From Brugia malayi (lineage: Eukaryota > Nematoda > Chromadorea > Rhabditida > Onchocercidae), in the NCBI RefSeq assembly GCF_000002995.4, contig NW_025062478.1, positions 5,184,001 to 5,248,000 on the forward strand: DNA of 64,000 bases. The letters run 5' to 3'. The notes under the pieces are model-generated. The model was given only the letters and a program-made list of their open reading frames with translations, had not been told where the DNA came from and ran no database searches. Positions 53,301 to 64,000 of the stretch are shown piece by piece. Positions within the stretch are counted from its first letter, which is position 1. Each line of letters starts with the position of its first letter. The position numbers and the translations under genes are program-made.

Positions 53301-56300
53301 CATTATTTAAAACAATGATGACAAAAATGGAAACTTCGATAACTTCAGCAAATATACGAACAAACCTTCTGGATGTTTCGCTCATTTTCCAACAATTCCT
53401 TCTGCTTTTCTAAATTGTGCGCAGTTTGTTCTGTCTCTTGCAACTTACTTTTCAGCTTTCCCATATCAGTTTCTGATATTTGTTCTCTCTCGAATGCTTT
53501 TCTGAGCTCTTCGTCTGCTTGGATTTTTGCCTCTCGCAAACAGTTGATTATCTCTTCTTTAGCTTCCAAAGTTTCTTGCAACTCCGAAACCTACAAATTC
53601 TCAAACATTAATCTGAAATATCAAAATCTTTTTTACTGCATTCACTTTTCATAATGATTAAATAAAGAAGATAAAGGCATATACATAAATATTTCGAGTT
53701 AAAGTTTAAAATTTTAGCTCTAAAAATTTATTAATTCTCCATACTGCTTTAGTAAGATCATTTTTCTGCTCATTTTGAAAGTCGGAAAACTTCTTCCTGG
53801 CCTCCTGCAAATTCTGTTGTGCTAAATCCCGTTCCATTACCAATGTATTGCATAGATCGCAAGTCTAGAAATCCCTTTGCAAAATAAGTTTGGAAATATC
53901 AAAATATGAAACATTTGAAAAATGCTATGCCAATTGGACTAGCGCTAAATTATACGTTGAACCGTGACAATAACGTTACAATCTTTGCTTCTTGGATACA
54001 TAAGTACAGTATTAATACTTTAATTTCAAAAAAATAAAAAAATAAATAAAAATTCAAGTGATGAAACTTCGTCATCCTACCCCTCATTAATTAAAGTAAT
54101 AAAAAAAAAAATAATAAGAGAGATACCTTTTGGTATTGTGAAGTAACTTGTGATAAAGTCATTTGAAATTCCTGAACTTGTTGACCTAACACTCCGCATT
54201 CCTCCTTCTTTTCTGATAGTTCTATTTCAGTTCGCAGCAATTTAGCATGAACTTCGCCCAGTTCTTCGCAATTCCTAAATGCAGAAGTTTTGGAAAAATT
54301 TCAATTTGCTGTATGAGACTAACTGGAAAGTTTCAAGTCAGAGATTCTTCATCTGTCATTTAGTAGAAGTTTCTAGACTCGCCAAAGTTTTTTTACAAAA
54401 AAAAAAAAAAAAAAAAATTAGAATGACTTCAAATCGATTCCGTAAGTATTTTTATTTTTACCGATACATTACTGGTGCTTCTCACTGTAGAAACAAAGTT
54501 GAACAAATAAGTTTAAACCAAATCATCAGAGTGAAATTATCAACAGAAAAATCTCTTAACTCAGATTTCAGTTAAGGAAAACATTCAATAATTTTCACTT
54601 AGCATTCTCGAGCTTCGTTCTCAACTTCCTATTTTCTAATTCCAGTTCCAGAATTCGTTTCCTGTCATCGTCAGCCATCTGACTACCCAACGATTCGAAA
54701 TCCTCTCGTGAACAATGTTCATTCTTCTCATTTATGGATTCCACCTTTCGTTCCAATGCCAAGCTCTTCTGCTTTTCAGTTTTTAGTTCTCTTTCTAGAC
54801 GACCGTTCTCTACCAACAAATGTTCTATTTTCTCATGGTCCTGAAGTAAAGCTGAAGTAAAGCAAAGCAAGTAAGAAATTGCAAAAAAAAAAAAAAAAAA
54901 AAAAATCGTAGTTCTACAAAAATAAATGAACTCGAAAGAATTAATAAAAAGTATGGTTTGATGAAGTGAGAAATTTAGTATTATTCTATTTATTTCTAAG
55001 TGAAAAATTGAACCTTAGTGATATCAGCAAGATATTGTTTTATTTGATATTGATAATCAGCTAATTTTATCTCCATATCTATGTGACTTGAAACTTTCCT
55101 TTGACATTGTTCAAGTTGATTCTCCAGTATCGAGCAGGATTCCTGCATTAGTTCATTCTCTTCTTTTAACTGCTGTAAAAAAAATGTCAGCTGTAAGCCT
55201 GCGATATGAATAAAACTGAATAAAGAAATTACGTGACCAGAAATCTAAAGAGTAATGAATTATCAAAATTTAAAAAGAAATTAATTCAAAAATATTTTTT
55301 TAAATTTATTCCTTCAGAAACTTTGAGTTTCAAAAGTTTAAGTTTATTTTAAAACTTCAGATTTGCAAGAAAGAGAACACAGAACATTAAAGACCAAACT
55401 GATCTGATCTAAAAAAATAAACAAATGTTTGAAACAGAAATCTTCAATAATTAATAAACATTTTCATTTCAATGCAAAATAAAAGGTTTACCGTTACTCG
55501 AGATTTGAAAAAATCTAGATCTGATAGCTTCTCTTTCAATTTAATGTTATCAGCTTCTAGCTTGTCATAATTTGCCAACTGAAAACCACAAATTGAAAGG
55601 CTGTTGAAATTTCATCATTTAATAACAAAACACAACTTATTCGAAACAGATCAGTGCTCGAATGTCCGAAGCAATTAATGTGATTGTAGATATTGCCCTA
55701 ATGAAGTAATTTCATATTTGAAATTACATAGCAACTTTATAGATAGAACAAACTTTACAAATGAAAACTTATGTAATTAGTTAAATTTTGGTGGGGAAAT
55801 TAATGAAGAAAGGACAATATAAGAGAGATTTAGAAATGGCTGGAATGGAATTAATGAAATAATTACAACAACAAAATTTAAGACTAGCAGCTGACCTTAT
55901 GCTGCAAACATTCAAGCTCATCGCGGTAATCCTTTGCAGCACGAGCATCTTTCACAAGTTCCAGTCGTTCCTGCTGCATTTTTAGAATATTCACTTCACG
56001 AGCTTCCGCTTCATCCTTCAGCTCTGCTATCATCTCCTCTCGTTCCTCCCTACAACAACTATCACTTATCAACCATTCCATTTCATATCAATTATTTATA
56101 TTGCTCATAAGACATAAGCATGAAAGTATTACTTACTTAAAATAATTCCTGCAATTTTACTTCAGACTAACCGTTATTTAAAATTAAGCTAATAGAGATT
56201 GGTGTTACATAAAGATCGCCTTCAATGATCTCATATGAATCGAAAAAATCGTTTAAATTTTTCCACTGTAAGTTAATGATACAAGCTATCAATAATTCCG

Positions 56301-59300
56301 ACATTATATTCTTCCGGGTCCGATCATACAATTTTGCATTCCCGAAATTTTGTTTTAGCATATTCAGTTGTTCAAATAATTATTCCACTTTGTTAGGAAT
56401 TCTTTTGCTGGCATTTGTAATAGAATATGCTAAAGATGGAACTGAGATCAAAATAGGATAAGATTTTAACGAAGATTTTTAACTGATCAAAGTTTGATTT
56501 CATTTTTGACAGTTTTTTTTTAGAGAACATTTTGATGCCCTTATAAATCGGATTCATTCTAATGAATAAGCCATAGAACAGGATATAATCAATGTTTGGG
56601 TTGTTGACTAGATGAAATACCCGAACCTCGATCATTCCACTCGAATGTTGCAAAACTGGGGAAAGAAGTATAAAAAGTGACATAAGTCATTACATCAAGT
56701 CACCACATCTCGCCGAATATGGCTGTACAGAGCATATCTCTATTTATAGAATTCTCAAACAGTTCACGTCAGTTATTGATCTGAAATTTCTACGTAAACA
56801 TAGCTTACATCATATTTCTTAACTTTCTAAGCTCGGCTTTAGCGGATGCAAGCTCAACACTTGCGTGTCTTTCCATTGCGCTTGGTGATGGAATACGGTC
56901 CTCTGAAATTTTCAACAATTTTCAAAAATGATTTAGAAAGAGAATATCATTATTTATATATCTAAAGACAAGAGAGATGTCATATATACCACATCTACTT
57001 TCTGATACTTTTGTTGTTCTGATCACTTCACTGGACACTGATGAGGAGCCAGTAGTCGTACTATTCTCATCGCTTTCCTTTAATAGCATTAATGTTTTGG
57101 AGTGAGAAAAAAAGAAAAGAAATCAAAAGACGTCCCATAGATGAATAGAAATTGAAAAATGACTTACGACATATTCGCGCTGAAAGCATCTTTAAATGAG
57201 ATGCTCATGGAAAGTAGAATAAATATATTTTTATCGCATTTTATATTCTTTCCTTCATTCTCAATTATACTTTTTACTTTTTCTAATGGGAAATAAGAAA
57301 CAGACGAAAAAAAAAGAAAAAATTTCTATTTTTAATTAGAATTTAAGAAGCAAAACTAACTCGTTCACCGGACATTTCATACAATCGACTGGCGTACATA
57401 TCACGTTCCTTCATAATACTCTCTAAATGAGCTAATAACACTGCTTTTTGATGGTCTTCTGAAATCAACTCTAAGGCTTGGATGTTAAGCACACAGTCAC
57501 CTTCTTCCGCTACCTGAAATATCGTCTAATTTGTTGAATCGTTTAAAGAAAAAATAAGATTACAAAACAAAAGTAATATAGTATATATGAGATCTTCATA
57601 ACGAGTAGTAATAAATCATAGATCATAAATCAAGGACATGCTTTGATTTAATCCTGAAGGCAATTCTTGAACAATCAAATATTAGAATTGTTCGACATTT
57701 ACCAGAAAACTCTGTAATCTTTCTTCCACTAAAATTTGCTCAGTGATTATACTTTTGAGAATTTTTAATTAATTTGTAAAGGTATATTTTCTCAAAATTA
57801 GCTCAGTGGCCTATGAGTGATGAAGATTATGAAGTTTCTCAGCAATTCGTCCCACAAAAACTTCCGCTTTTTTAGCTGAGAAAAAAAGAAATGAAATTGA
57901 TCATTTTATAGGATATTTTAGAGCAAAACGATCAAATTTAATTGCCTTGTAAATGCTGCATTTTTTTTTTTTTTTGCATTGTTTGCATTGAAATAATATA
58001 ATAAAAGGAAAAAAATAAAATGAAAATCGTTTTGGAAATTTCGAAATTTCATTATAAAGTAGAAAAACTAAAAGTAGAGAACGCTGTTCTGTCTGACAAG
58101 GTAAATAACAGATAATGTGTTGGCTGTTGTCTACTAGACAAATAAGTATCCCGAATATAACAAAACGAAACAAATAACTTATTGTTTCGAAACGGAATTG
58201 ATGGTAATCAAATACTTTTAACTTGTTTTGATCAAATAAGTTATATTTTTAATGAAATACACTTGCGAAGCTTTAATCAATTTTAAGTTTCAATTACACT
58301 ATTTTTATGGATAACTTCTTTTTTTTAATGCTTTAGAGAAGCTGTTGTGATTTACTTTGTTAAAGGTGACCGAGTAATTACTTAAGTAACTGTCCAATCT
58401 TTGCTAAATTGACAATGGTAAAAGTAATGCTACTATGTGAAAAATTTATTGACCTTTTTAATTTGATTTAAAAGTGCCGTTTGGAGCTCGTTTTCCATAC
58501 GTTTGATACGTTCAATAAATTTACCACGTTGTTCACCCTGTACTGCACATCCCAACAATAATAGCAACACATTGTTTACATCTGCTTTACAACCATCTGC
58601 AATAGTTTGAATAGAAAAATGAATTCCAACAATTTACCTTAGTCTTGAATAGTTTTCCTCTTAGCTCGTGTATTAAGCATGCTCATATCACTATGATGCA
58701 TTTGTCTTATCAAAAATCTACTGATATGTTTCTACTTGTGAGATCTCATGAGAATAATTTGAAGCTATTCAAAAATAAGTTTGAATTTTGATTGAAATAT
58801 GAAAAATAGAGAAATTTATTTTTTCCAAAGAGCAGAAGAAATAGAAATAAGATTAATTGATTGATAAAAAAGGAAAAAATGTATTCACAATATCGAAATT
58901 TCGAGAATTGCTGATGGGAGTCGGAAATGGATATAGTAGTAATGGTGTCTAACACCTTCCTCCAAAAAAAGAAAAGTAAGTCAAAAAAAGTTACGAAAAA
59001 AAAAAAACTGAAAAGTTAAAAAATTACAAGCACTAAATTTATTATGTATACCTACAGAACACGATATAGTTATTTATTCACATGTAATGCCCTGCGGTAA
59101 ATGATATCAAAAAATAGTTTGACATAGAAATTTCGATGATAGTAAATAAATGGAATTGGAAAAAGTACATTTGAACAGTGATGAAAAACCAGTTGAACAA
59201 TCACGAAATAAATGTTAATCTCATCCTCTCCGCTGCAAAATTCATCTTTTTTTTTCGAAGGAACAGAAGATAGAAAGATAGGAAGATCAGTCGGCTGTTT

Positions 59301-62300
59301 AAAAAAAAAAGAAAAATTGAGTTGTAACGAACACAAATTTGAATCAGCGATTCGTTGAAGATTACAAATTACTGCACTAATTTATTTTAGCACAGAAATT
59401 ACAGAATTAGGAAAAGATATTGTGGATCCCTTCCTACTACAAAGGTCTGATCAGATCAATAATTGGAAATGTTTTTGGTTTGTTAGCACAAAAGAAGTCA
59501 TATGAGAGAGAGAGAAAGGGAGAGAGAGAGAGAAAAAAAATTATATTTATTATTAAAATGAAAGTAAATTAACATGGTAGGATAAGTGGAAGAGAGTGCA
59601 AAGCAGGTTTAATAGTCTCCAAGAAGTTCTAAAAAAATTTGATTCCTTATTGAATACAAATGATTTAGAGAAATGTGATAAGCTTTGAAAGCACATTCAC
59701 GGGTGGAAACTATTGACTCAATTCATAAAGTATTTCAAATATTAAATGAAAATTTTATTCGATCGATATTATTCTGGTAACAGTTCTATGTTTTACTAAT
59801 ACTAATGCTAATACTAATAGCGATCTTATAGTCTTCCTTGCAGACTGTCATGAAATACTACCTTGTTTCCAATTGAAGTGAAGAACAGTTAGTTCAACAA
59901 CTCTCGTCGAAGGTGAAATAAGGTAAAAAGAAAATACTTTTATATTCTGGACTGATTGTACTCTAGCGATTATCTGACACAGAATTAGCGACTGTCTTTT
60001 GCTGCCCCACTTCTGCTTATTAAAAGATTGAGGAGTTACGAAGATAAGAAGTTTTGGCTTATGTGGTCCTGCTACATACCCATCAAACTTTATTCTACTC
60101 TTACCTAAGGTCAAAAATCCATTGCTTGAGAAGTTTGTCTGAAATTTAAATTCAAAGCCTTTGAATTCAGCAGTAACGAATTAATTATATCGGCTTTTCT
60201 GATACTTTTTATGCCATCAAAATATAAACGATATCACTGAGAAGTTATAACTATTCAATCAACAAAAGGATTCTGTCTTCCTTAGCCTTCTCTCTTTGCT
60301 AACTTATGCAAGACGCTTATTTCAAATGATTTACCTTTTCATTCAAAGAAAAAATGAATGAAACTAATGAAACAATGTGCAAAATAATTTACAACCCTTT
60401 TAATGATGGCTCATTCGAATAACCATATGACCATTCATTGGAAAGATAAGTAATGTTAAAGGTCAACATTTGTTTTGGAAAATTTTTAACTGGTAGGATA
60501 AGGGAAAACAGAGGCGCTGATTTGTCGGAATAACTCAAATGTAAAGCAAATAGTCAATAATTCTTCCTATACCTTTCGATTTACCGCAGCAGAGATATTA
60601 AATAGGATGGATGGATGGATCAAATGGATGATACTTTGACTCACACAGTGATGTGTTTATAGTTAGGCTCTTCTACTATAAGTGAAAGTTACTTTATATA
60701 AGGTTCCACAAGATAGCTAACTTACTACAATTACTTATCTTTTATCACTGTTTATCACTCACGGATACAACTTAAAAGTTATTTTCTATGTCATTCCTAC
60801 CAACAAACGATAGCTTATACTTTCACTCTTTTAATACCAAATGATAGACCAAATCATTAATTAGATAATTCGACCATTATTAGAAACTATTGTTTTCTTT
60901 TTGGAATGATTGACAAGAAAATTTGTGAGTTGAAATTTCGTGAATGAAGTTTAGGTGGCAAACTCATTTCATGTTAAAGAAACACATAACTTAATGAGCC
61001 ATAAATCATTAGACATTGGTATGAATAATAATGAAAGGTGGAAGTTATAGAGAAGTGAGTGGCCAAGTTGTTTTAGGTAAGCTAATATAAGGTACAAAAG
61101 GAAGCATAATAGATTAAAATTGTCAATGGAGTTGTGACAAGATGAGACAGGAAAGATTCTCATGATACTTTCAATAAAAGTAATAATTAAATGTAGAGAT
61201 TTAAATATGACGCACTGATATGATTACAGGACACAGAGATAGTAATACTGACACTCTCCATGTCTACGCTCTCTTCGCATCTCATAATAATCCGTCCGAT
61301 CCGATTCTTTACTACAAAATTCCTTTATACAAATCGAATCATACTTCTTAAATTTTATTAGTCGATCTTCACAACCATATAATTCCTTCAAAATTCATTT
61401 ATCTACTTGTAAAGTATCTCAAAGAAAATCAAATTTATTGTTATTATAAGAATGCAAAAGTTTCAAAAAGGAAATATTTTCCAGGTGTGATTTTCATTGC
61501 CAACAATGTAACATAGACCGATTGTCGACAAAACGAGAACAAAAACAAAAGATAAGTTTAACTCTTATTGGCATGAAAGCAAAATTGCAAAAAAAGGTAG
61601 AGAAGCACATGTGCAAAAACTTCATTAATTTGAAATAATAAAATTAAAGAAAAGGATGGTTGAGAGTGAAATAATAAAGAGAGGAATAAATTTTGTTTAT
61701 CATAAGTAAAACAAATCTTTTATTCCTATATTGGTCTAGGAGATAGAGTTAAAGAAGGTGTTATACTCTTCGAGAATAGATGAATATATTCCGTTGTTTC
61801 ATTAATATGCCATATTTATCAATGAGAAAAGAAAGGAAGGCAATGGCGAAGTGCGGTAAAAGGGACAAGAAGATGAACGAAATGTGTATGAATTCCTAAA
61901 CAAATTTGTGGTTCATATTGTTTATATCTGTCCTCCAAATAAGTTCATAAACTTCAGAATTGCTGAAATAGGATCAATTGTTATTAAACCGTTAGACACA
62001 CTCATGTGATATGCAGATGCATCATCCATATGTGCAAGCAATTCAATAAAGTATATTATAGTATGAATGAGTGCAGTGAATTCATACTTTCATACTTTTA
62101 AACTGATCAGTAGAGAAATGCGCATTAATAAATACTTTTAGGTTAATATGCAAAGAATACTCAAAAAATTAAAGACATTTTCTTTTGCAATTACAAAGGA
62201 AAAATATGTATTAATAAAAACCAAATTACTACAGTGAGATTAAAGCAATAAGTTATAATTTGGTAGAATGATTTAAAGAATTTGCGCGATCTTCGCCTGG

Positions 62301-63880
62301 AAGTTAAGTAAAAGCAGTCTCTTAATGCATATTATTATTCTAAGGTAATCATCTAAAGGAATAAAAATCAACAGGAAAGTAACATGACCAGGTAACCTTG
62401 AGAAAATAAACTATAACCGAGTAAATAAGGATTGGCAGAAGTAAACCGTAAACGGTGACCAACTGACCGATTCCGTTCGGTATATGCAAATGTAAGCCAG
62501 ACAATAGATGAGAGAGAGGGATAGATAGAAGCTTTGTGCAATCGACCTTTTCGATTCGATGGGGTCACGCTGCATCCCTCTCGTTTTTTTAATATATTAA
62601 GATACCAAGCACAGGTGAGCTATGGTAGACAAGCATTGCTTGCCTCCAATAAAGCTTGTCAAGCAGAGATAAAGAGAAAGCTTAATAAGCCTTTGTCGTT
62701 CCATATTGTAAACAAATCCTTTAATTAATCTAAACTCTTTCCAGAATTCTTTGTGGAAGTAGAAGACGAAGTTTAAGGAAATAAATTTAATCATACAGCT
62801 CCTATCTACATCATTACTATTCCTTGTATTCTACAGTCTTTCAAACAACAAGCTTAGCTAAGCTTGTTAAAGGCCAGAATATTTGAAATGATTTGCTGAG
62901 TGGGTATAGTTCATTATCAGAGTACATTTCAATGTCGCATATCAGATATCATCAGCTCGCATAAAATTTCTTTTTCACCTCTGTCCGATTGTTTCAACAA
63001 CTGTTCAACAACGATCCTTATCAGATCTAATAACAAACACTCATATGGTAATAAAATATATGATGTCGAGAATAATGAGAAATTTTGAAAGAACAAGCTT
63101 TTCTTTTTCTCTTTCCCCTTCTCTCTCTCTCCCTCTTTCTTAGCACTTTATTGTATAACACTTGACAGTTAAAATTTGCTTTTTCAAAACATCTACAAGA
63201 ATACCGCACATATATCTTTCCATGTGTAATGCAATATCTGCGCGGAAATATGGATTGCAGGATTGGTGACAGTTTGATGTAAGACTAAAATTAAAAAATT
63301 TCTAGTTTAAATAAGTGAATAATTTTTACTTAATATTAATATTATTCGACATGGTATTTGAAATAATCATTTGCTAAAAAAGAAAGTGTCTACACTATCA
63401 GAATGATATGTACGTGAAGAATTATTGATGATTTACAACTAAAAGTGAATGATTGACGAGGTAACTTTACTTGTTATGAAGAATACTGAGATATTGCCAT
63501 ATCACAAAAGTTTTATCATAGCGATTAAGATGATCATAATAGAAAATTCCAATTTAAAAAAAAAACTATTTATTTCAAAATTAGTGATGTATTTTTATAT
63601 CAATTGGAAGAAAATAATGAAAGTGAAATAACTGATAATATAAGAATCAGGAAAAATTGCACTGATACCAGAAGTTTTCCGGAGATTGTTGCTAATAAAA
63701 TATTAGAAAATATAAAAAAAAAGTTATGATACATCTAATAATGATAATATCGTGAATAAAAAAACAGAAGAAACAAAACTATGAAGATTAAGTAAGAAAA
63801 GAAAACGAACCGGCGTACGGGTTCCGCACGATCGTCAGGAGATCTGGTAGCGGCATCACAATCAGTTTGTTTAATTGCTT
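44385..63880 (-). CDS. grdn-1: Girdin/Daple (CCDC88) homolog, 5' end beyond the window
   Basis: Long coiled-coil scaffold with a HOOK-type N-terminus. CCDC88 proteins link dynein/microtubule, actin, G-protein and Dishevelled functions. Exons: 63880-63811, 58596-58454, 57513-57361, 57077-56990, 56902-56809, 56049-55896, 55578-55492, 55172-55014, 54840-54599, 54274-54127, 53864-53745, 53590-53366, 53015-52854, 52409-52090, 50315-50237, 50140-50033, 49053-48985, 48877-48791, 48707-48570, 48457-48312, 48242-48062, 47875-47729, 47501-47340, 47045-46730, 45353-45258, 45139-44996, 44922-44747, 44609-44385. They give about 1412 in-window residues with all phases matching. The first two exons carry the end of the HOOK domain ([17 protein letters not shown], then [21 protein letters not shown]). 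Heptad-rich coiled coil fills the middle. The tail is Ser/Pro-rich with SLPPRPLSR and [10 protein letters not shown] and ends WYEYGCV. An acidic patch ([11 protein letters not shown]) interrupts the coil. The gene symbol is by analogy with the C. elegans CCDC88 homolog. The tail exons and the 46730 donor are less certain than the coil exons. Confidence 0.88.
46611..46729 (-). other. possible alternative 3' extension of a CCDC88 exon ending in a stop
   Basis: The exon starting at 47045 stays open past the phase-1 donor at 46730/46729 (ACA/GTGAGA) for 38 more sense codons, to a stop at 46611-46613. The extra peptide ends SFYDNVC. If the donor is not used, the protein would end here and lose the proline-rich tail and the GCV terminus. 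A further donor-like GTTTGT overlaps the last codons but would leave the wrong phase for the exon at 45353. Confidence 0.4.
50130..50170. repeat. perfect 18-bp inverted repeat over a CCDC88 splice acceptor
   Basis: The arms are 50130-50147 and 50153-50170, identical as reverse complements, with a 5-base loop (CACAA). The minus-strand acceptor (TTGCAG/GTATTT at 50141/50140) lies inside the stem. The 3' arm is the first bases of the exon and the other arm is the end of the intron. Confidence 0.95.
50316..52089 (-). other. 1.8-kb CCDC88 intron
   Basis: It lies between the exon ending in [10 protein letters not shown] and the next, beginning [11 protein letters not shown]. It is AT-rich, with no coding frame or repeat that stands out. 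Confidence 0.7.
54841..54862 (-). repeat. 11-bp tandem duplication of a splice acceptor in the CCDC88 gene
   Basis: CTTTACTTCAG is present twice in a row just before the exon starting at 54840. The proximal copy keeps frame into [12 protein letters not shown]. Using the distal copy would add 11 bases and shift the frame. Confidence 0.9.
59504..59532. repeat. GA-rich simple repeat
   Basis: Two GA runs are separated by AAAGGG, inside the large CCDC88 intron. Confidence 0.9.
60605..60620. repeat. (GGAT)4 microsatellite
   Basis: Four perfect GGAT units lie in the large CCDC88 intron. Confidence 0.9.
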
Positions 63881-64000
63881 CTGCAACGAATAATAAAATT
63901 TATAATGGCACTATTCATTCTATTTCAAAGAAACTGTAATTTTGTTCCTTGCTGTAATGCAATGTAATTCATTTTCCGCCATCACCTAAATTGCCCAGAA
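63881..64000 (-). other. upstream CCDC88 intron at the window edge
   Basis: The acceptor TTCGTTGCAG lies directly before the exon at 63880. No donor with the required phase 0 is visible in the remaining 120 bases, so the preceding HOOK-domain exon should lie beyond the window. Confidence 0.5.

Larger units (their letters stand above)
58597..63810 (-). other. 5.2-kb CCDC88 intron splitting the HOOK domain
   Basis: It is the largest intron in the window. It joins RNPYA to [10 protein letters not shown] in phase 1. It contains the GA and GGAT simple repeats listed separately and no recognisable gene. Large first introns often carry enhancers or internal promoters, but none can be shown here. 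Confidence 0.7.

Noticed and set aside
1..64000. Endosymbiont-derived (Wolbachia-like) insert, CRISPR array, tRNA or transposon
   Set aside because: No bacterial gene run, regular spaced repeats, tRNA-like T-arm context, terminal repeats or transposase frame was seen on either strand.

Overview
The window looks like nuclear DNA of a nematode, most plausibly a filarial or related spirurid worm. It is AT-rich, with compact GT-AG introns, TTTCAG-like acceptors and long AT-rich intergenic stretches. The beta-spectrin resembles UNC-70. The species assignment is inference. No bacterial operon, CRISPR array, rRNA or tRNA was recognised, and no transposon was recognised by eye.

Layout: (1) 1-8285 has no recognisable gene. 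(2) 8286-24368, minus strand: a complete conventional beta-spectrin (unc-70 type) in 37 reconstructed exons, about 2280 residues, with two CH domains, about 17 spectrin repeats and a PH domain. (3) 24374-36421: a 12-kb gene desert holding one G+C-rich island and short repeats. (4) 36422-40428, minus: a secreted SGNH hydrolase in 8 exons, about 436 residues, whose motifs look like a bacterial-type family. (5) 40429-41950: a divergent intergenic region with a G+C-rich patch. (6) 41951-43345, plus: a three-exon TspanC8-like tetraspanin. (7) 44385-63880, minus: a long coiled-coil protein with a HOOK-domain remnant at the N-terminal end of the window and a C-terminal Gly-Cys-Val. This is a Girdin/Daple (CCDC88) homolog in at least 28 exons, and its first exons lie beyond the right edge.

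The genes do not form a pathway or operon. Spectrin and the CCDC88 protein are cytoskeletal or cortical scaffolds, the tetraspanin is a membrane organiser, and the SGNH protein is probably secreted. I did not find a convincing new multi-gene system. The most useful observations concern gene structure: a GG acceptor in unc-70 where AG is expected; overlapping GC/GT donors just before the PH domain, where intron retention would give a PH-less spectrin; a perfect 18-bp hairpin on a splice acceptor and an 11-bp duplicated acceptor in the CCDC88 gene; a possible choice of C-terminus that would keep or lose the GCV ending; and a tetraspanin that lacks one cysteine pair of the TspanC8 pattern. All exon coordinates come from reading frames, splice-site phase and family similarity recalled by eye, not from an alignment or transcript data.
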